Origin: Prevotellaceae bacterium UBA1716 | Lineage (GTDB): Bacteria; Bacteroidota; Bacteroidia; Bacteroidales; Bacteroidaceae | Length of the DNA stretch: 9,110 nucleotides | Reading direction: 5' to 3' | Assembly (NCBI GenBank): GCA_002317225.1 | Contig: DCIW01000210.1 | Location: 1 to 9,110, forward strand | Shown here: positions 6,100-9,110 of the stretch, piece after piece | Layout of the letters: each line of letters begins with the position of its first letter | How positions within the stretch are numbered: the stretch's first letter is position 1 | Position numbers and translations under genes: made by a program | The notes under the pieces: generated by a model | What the model was told of the DNA's origin: nothing | Databases searched by the model: none | Seen by the model: only the letters and a program-made list of their open reading frames with translations

Positions 6100-7337
6100 A
6101 ATATATAGCTCGTCTGATTTTATTATATATGGTTGCTTTAGCCTTCACTTCGTGTCGCAAGGCTGAAGAAGATGAACCCATGGGCCCTTCCCGCACCTTG
6201 CTTGTATATATGGTAGCGGAGAACAGCCTGTTGGGGTTCTCTAATACTGACATTAGGGAAATGCTTTCTGCAAAATCAACTCTTAAAAGCAATCAAGAGA
6301 TACTTCTCTTTCTCGATAACAATAAGAACCCTGCAATATATCGAATCACGAACCAGACAGTAGGTGACTATTTGGAGAATTTGAGTCCTGAATACACGTA
6401 TTCCGAAGACTTTAATTCGTGTTCAGAAGATGCATTGACCAATTTCCTTTCGTATGCTCGCAAGAATACAAATTCCGAGTCATACGGATTGCTGATGTGG
6501 TCACATGGTACTGGGTGGCAGCCATCCAATTATTATCTTGATGACAAGAAGTTTGCTCGTCGTAAAGCCTTTGGTATCGATAATGGTATGAATACGTCTA
6601 CGTCAGATATTGGTTATAGCATGTCAATTTCTGCACTTCACAGAGGACTTAAATCTTGGGGAGCACGTTTTGATTATATAATGTTTGACTGTTGCTTCAT
6701 GCAGACTGTTGAAGTTGCTTATGAGTTGAGGGATGTGACAAAATATATCATAGGATCACCCGCAGAAATCCCAGGTCCAGGTGCTAATTATTCTAGTCTT
6801 ATGCCTGTTCTTTTTGATGCAAACAATGTACAGCAGATTTCGGAGAAGTATTACGATGATTATATTAATAGCCAATATGGTTCGCTGATGTCAACAGTTG
6901 ATTGTGATGCACTTGAACAATTGGCAGTTGCAACAAGAAAAGTTGTTCAGGCACATAAGCAAGAGATTCTTGATATGTCATATGACAATATCCTCGACTT
7001 TTTCATTTATGATAAGTGGCGTAATACATGTACTCAGCCAGATGCTTATGACATGAATGGTATTTTCATGAGTATTTTACCAACAAATGAATACGAAGAG
7101 TGGAAGGCTTCCATTGACAAAGCGATCCCATACTATTATACTACTGATAAATGGTATAGTTATATTAGCGTAAAAGCTTATTGTGGTAAATATGTTAATT
7201 CTAACAAGGAACAGTATCATGGTTTGAGTATGTATGTTCCTCTCTCTAAATATGAGGTGGGAGAATATGCTTCTTCTAACAAGTTCTTTGTGAATGCATA
7301 TCAAGATTCGCAGTGGGCAAAGGCAGTTTGGTATTAA
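6096..7337 (+). CDS. Clostripain-like (peptidase family C11) cysteine protease, lipoprotein
   Basis: This is a 413-residue surface or periplasmic cysteine protease of clan CD. The N-terminal signal ends in LAFTSC, placing the lipidated Cys at 20. RKAEEDE follows, an acidic stretch like the Bacteroidetes lipoprotein export signal, so surface display is likely. The catalytic His is His137 in GLLMWSHGTGW (131-141). The nucleophile is most likely Cys200 in FDYIMFDCCFMQTVEVAYEL (192-211), where the usual pattern is D-x-C-x-M-x-x-x-E. Asp198, two residues before it, corresponds to the acidic S1 residue that gives Arg/Lys preference in the family. SPAEIPGPG (221-229) follows, as in other C11 members. 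Known relatives include clostripain, PmC11 and fragipain, which self-process or activate other proteins after Arg or Lys. Here Cys199-Cys200 is a tandem pair. The ATG overlaps the upstream stop by 4 bp. Confidence 0.92.
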   Translation: MKYIARLILLYMVALAFTSCRKAEEDEPMGPSRTLLVYMVAENSLLGFSNTDIREMLSAKSTLKSNQEILLFLDNNKNPAIYRITNQTVGDYLENLSPEYTYSEDFNSCSEDALTNFLSYARKNTNSESYGLLMWSHGTGWQPSNYYLDDKKFARRKAFGIDNGMNTSTSDIGYSMSISALHRGLKSWGARFDYIMFDCCFMQTVEVAYELRDVTKYIIGSPAEIPGPGANYSSLMPVLFDANNVQQISEKYYDDYINSQYGSLMSTVDCDALEQLAVATRKVVQAHKQEILDMSYDNILDFFIYDKWRNTCTQPDAYDMNGIFMSILPTNEYEEWKASIDKAIPYYYTTDKWYSYISVKAYCGKYVNSNKEQYHGLSMYVPLSKYEVGEYASSNKFFVNAYQDSQWAKAVWY

Positions 7338-7378
7338 TTACACTTTACCATTTGATTTGAAAAATTACTATCAATATA

Positions 7379-8266
7379 ATGAAGGAAAATTATTATAAAG
7401 TAGCACATCATACATACAAAGTAATATTTGCTGATGATATTAACAATGACGAATTAATACCATCGAGCAAGGTGTTCAACATTGACGAAGAAACAGCAAA
7501 GGATAATCCATTGCTATTCACTCTCACCGTTGATGATAGTTTCCGCCCTGCTAAGAAAGGCGAGGAAATTGGTCAGTTCGATTGTGGTGGATGCAATCAT
7601 GGTGTGTATCAGTTGGAAGATGGCAGTTATCAGATTCTTGTGAGTGATGAGTGCGGTCGTCAAGCTTGTCTTATTCAGGCAAATGCCGATTTCTCAGAAG
7701 GTAAGGTTGCACTAAACGGAACATACTCAATGCGTACATTTGGTCTTAATAATGCACTCATGATGATGTATGCCTTTTCTGCTTCAGACAAAAATACAGT
7801 CTTAATGCATGCGTCGGTTATTCGCAAAGACGGTCGCGGTTATCTTTGCCTTGGTGTTAGTGGAACGGGAAAGAGCACTCATACAAGCAATTGGCTCAAG
7901 TACATCGAAGGAACAGACCTCATGAACGATGATAATCCTGTGGTTCGTGTTATTGATGGTGTGGCTACGGTATTTGGTTCGCCTTGGAGCGGAAAGACTC
8001 CTTGTTATCGTAATGTAGAGGCACCAATCGGCGGATTCCTTCAGTTGAAGCAGGCACCATTCAATAAGATTCGACGTCAGACAGTTATCGAGGCATTTGC
8101 ATCTCTCCTTCCATCTTGTTCGGTGATGAAGTGGGATCGTCGCGATTATCTTGGTACTTGTGATACAGTACAGGCACTTATCGAACGAGTACCAACTTAT
8201 TTTATGGAGAATCTTCCTAACGAAGAGGCTGTGCAGATGAGTTATGCCACTATGTCTGCTAATTAA
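7379..8266 (+). CDS. HprK-like P-loop kinase associated with a PqqD protein
   Basis: The C-terminal half resembles the HPr kinase / PEP carboxykinase fold. HASVIRKDGRGYLCLGVSGT (144-163) leads into a Walker A motif GVSGTGKST (159-167), an acidic DLMNDDNP (180-187) stands where HprK has its Walker-B-like pair, and GSPWSGKTPCYRN (200-212) follows. True HprK acts on HPr of the sugar phosphotransferase system, but the HprK C-terminal signature is absent and the neighbours are S24/S26 and PqqD proteins. A role in phosphorylating a peptide or small substrate is therefore more likely, by analogy with the HprK-like kinases of lasso-peptide clusters. Residues 1-140 form an unassigned domain with CGGC (69-72) and ECGRQAC (91-97). 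The product has 295 residues with no signal peptide, so it is cytoplasmic. It starts 41 bp after the C11 peptidase and may share that transcript. The fold is fairly sure; the substrate is unknown. Confidence 0.82.
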   Translation: MKENYYKVAHHTYKVIFADDINNDELIPSSKVFNIDEETAKDNPLLFTLTVDDSFRPAKKGEEIGQFDCGGCNHGVYQLEDGSYQILVSDECGRQACLIQANADFSEGKVALNGTYSMRTFGLNNALMMMYAFSASDKNTVLMHASVIRKDGRGYLCLGVSGTGKSTHTSNWLKYIEGTDLMNDDNPVVRVIDGVATVFGSPWSGKTPCYRNVEAPIGGFLQLKQAPFNKIRRQTVIEAFASLLPSCSVMKWDRRDYLGTCDTVQALIERVPTYFMENLPNEEAVQMSYATMSAN

Positions 8267-8276
8267 TTTTAAAGGT

Positions 8277-8305
8277 TTTGACTTCAAACATCGCTTTTAG
8301 GTTTT
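8277..8305 (+). promoter_or_regulatory. Possible promoter for the S24/S26-PqqD gene pair
   Basis: TTTG (8277-8280) is followed after 17 bp by TAGGTTTT (8298-8305), which matches the Bacteroidetes -7 consensus TAnnTTTG except for its last base. A start near 8310-8314 would leave a leader of about 10-14 nt before the ATG at 8324. The match is imperfect and the region AT-rich, so this is tentative. Confidence 0.3.
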
Positions 8306-8323
8306 AACGTGCTTTAATGTATA

Positions 8324-8800
8324 ATGGACAAGATATTCCTTCAAAATGCCATATTTCTTCCTCAAGTATCTCAGTTCTTGAAAGAAGGTAAAACGGTTAC
8401 ACTGCGTGCCCGTGGCTATTCAATGCGTCCGTTCATTGAGCATGATCGAGATGACCTCATCTTTGCATATACTGACAAGGTGAATGTGCGTGATGTCATT
8501 CTTGCTGAAATAGAAGAAGGACATTTTGTTTGTCATCGCGTTGAGAAAATTGAAGGAGACCGTATCACTCTCCGTGGCGATGGTAATATACGAGGTACCG
8601 AACAGTGTACTCTTGCTGATGTGAGAGGAAAACTTATAAAGGTTATTCGTTTTAGTAAGACTTGGGATCTTGAGCACTCACGCTTTTGGAAGGTTTATTC
8701 ACGAGTGTGGCCCTCGCTTTTGCCTATACGCAGATATCTTTTGGCATTTAATAAGATATTCTTCCTTCATCAAATTCCACAACGATTTAAAAGAAAATAA
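8324..8800 (+). CDS. S24/S26-family signal-peptidase-like serine protease (Ser/His type)
   Basis: The product is a 158-residue protein of the LexA/type I signal peptidase fold. Box B is RGYSMRPFI (30-38) with the nucleophile Ser33. The position that holds the catalytic Lys in typical bacterial signal peptidases is His71 in HFVCHRVEKI (67-76), as in the Sec11/SipW-type enzymes. RGDGN (84-88) corresponds to their GD-N box, with Asp86 as the third candidate residue. There is no N-terminal signal or transmembrane anchor, although the C-terminus (WPSLLPIRRYLLAFNKIFFL, 129-148) is hydrophobic and basic and could bind the membrane. It lies 57 bp after the HprK-like gene and 6 bp before the PqqD gene. 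A likely job is cleavage of a leader from a modified peptide; alternatively it is a regulatory protease. The fold is likely, the substrate unknown. Confidence 0.8.
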   Translation: MDKIFLQNAIFLPQVSQFLKEGKTVTLRARGYSMRPFIEHDRDDLIFAYTDKVNVRDVILAEIEEGHFVCHRVEKIEGDRITLRGDGNIRGTEQCTLADVRGKLIKVIRFSKTWDLEHSRFWKVYSRVWPSLLPIRRYLLAFNKIFFLHQIPQRFKRK

Positions 8801-8806
8801 AAAGAT

Positions 8807-9073
8807 ATGAAAATTAAGAAAGGATTTGAACTTCGCTCTATTTGTGGCGAAAACATCATTATCTCCCTTGGTAAGGAGAACATCAATTTCACTAAAGTAA
8901 TCACTCTCAACGAAACTGCTGCATGCGTATGGAATGCTGTTATTGGCACTGATTTTACTGTTGCTGATGGAGTTAAGGCAATCACAGCCGAATATGAAAT
9001 CGATGATGCAACTGCAACTGCTGATGTTGAGAAACTCTACCAATCGTGGGTTGACGCAGGACTTGCAGAGTAA
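8807..9073 (+). CDS. PqqD-family peptide-binding (RiPP recognition element) protein
   Basis: The 88-residue product is close to the whole length of a PqqD domain. It has N-terminal beta strands (FELRSICGENIIIS, 7-20), the helix motif ITLNETAACVWNAV (32-45) with the conserved LNxTA pattern, FTVADGVKAITAEYEID (50-66), and a final helix ADVEKLYQSWVDAGLAE (72-88) typical of the winged-helix end. PqqD itself binds the PqqA precursor peptide and presents it to PqqE. Free-standing relatives do the same in lasso, sactipeptide and other RiPP pathways. No pqqA, pqqC or pqqE is present here, so PQQ synthesis is not implied. It follows the S24/S26 gene by 6 bp, indicating one operon. The precursor it would bind is not in the window and may lie downstream. 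Confidence 0.88.
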   Translation: MKIKKGFELRSICGENIIISLGKENINFTKVITLNETAACVWNAVIGTDFTVADGVKAITAEYEIDDATATADVEKLYQSWVDAGLAE

Positions 9074-9110
9074 ATTATCTGCTTAAAGGTTTGCTGATTC
9101 AAGTTTAATT

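Noticed and set aside
7379..8266. Canonical HPr kinase/phosphorylase (hprK) of carbon catabolite control
   Set aside because: The P-loop half is HprK-like, but the C-terminal HprK signature is missing, the N-terminal domain differs, and no HPr or PTS gene is nearby; the PqqD neighbour points elsewhere.
8699..9043. Minus-strand frame of 114 codons opposite the S24/S26 and PqqD genes, considered as a small Cys-rich peptide precursor
   Set aside because: It covers two convincing plus-strand genes in antisense, has no leader-like or core-like organisation and no neighbouring promoter.
9083..9092. TTAAAGGTTT shared with 8269-8278, each just after a stop codon
   Set aside because: A 10-base match between two AT-rich intergenic stretches is weak, and the surrounding bases do not align.

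Overview
The window looks like chromosomal DNA from a member of the Bacteroidales, probably close to Prevotella or Bacteroides. The evidence is a short primary sigma factor without region 1.1, a DUF4831-type secreted protein, a clostripain-family lipoprotein with an acidic stretch after the lipid-attachment Cys, Bacteroidetes-type -7 boxes (TAnnTTTG), and A-rich leaders without a clear Shine-Dalgarno sequence. This assignment comes from reading the sequence, not from a database search.

Layout. Positions 1-889 (minus strand) hold an hpt-adk purine salvage and nucleotide-balance operon, with adk cut by the window edge. A divergent intergenic region follows, with a recognisable -7 box facing each way. 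On the plus strand come nnr (bifunctional NAD(P)HX repair enzyme, 1041-2552), a DUF4831-like secreted protein (2627-3670), an AqpZ-like water channel (3759-4439) and the primary sigma factor rpoD (4587-5456). rpoD is preceded by a long inverted repeat that straddles its promoter and is followed by a strong intrinsic terminator (5473-5513).

Positions 5545-9073 are accessory-looking and run in one direction. A small exported Pro/Gly-rich and Lys-rich protein of unknown function overlaps by 4 bp a C11 (clostripain-like) cysteine peptidase lipoprotein. After 41 bp come an HprK-like P-loop kinase, an S24/S26 signal-peptidase-like protein with a Ser/His active site and no obvious membrane anchor, and a PqqD-family peptide-binding protein. 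The last three are known separately as parts of peptide-modification (RiPP-type) pathways, where PqqD-like domains bind leader peptides and HprK-like kinases can tailor peptides. No precursor peptide, radical SAM enzyme, cyclase or exporter lies in the window. If the cluster is a peptide-modification system, the rest must lie beyond 9110.

The first half is housekeeping: nucleotide salvage, cofactor repair, water transport and core transcription. The points most worth a second look are the kinase/peptidase/PqqD trio, the C11 peptidase coupled to its exported partner, and the inverted repeat over the rpoD promoter. No tRNA, rRNA, CRISPR array, insertion sequence or attachment site was seen. No stretch longer than 300 bases lacks a gene. 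The final 37 bases (9074-9110) contain nothing recognisable.
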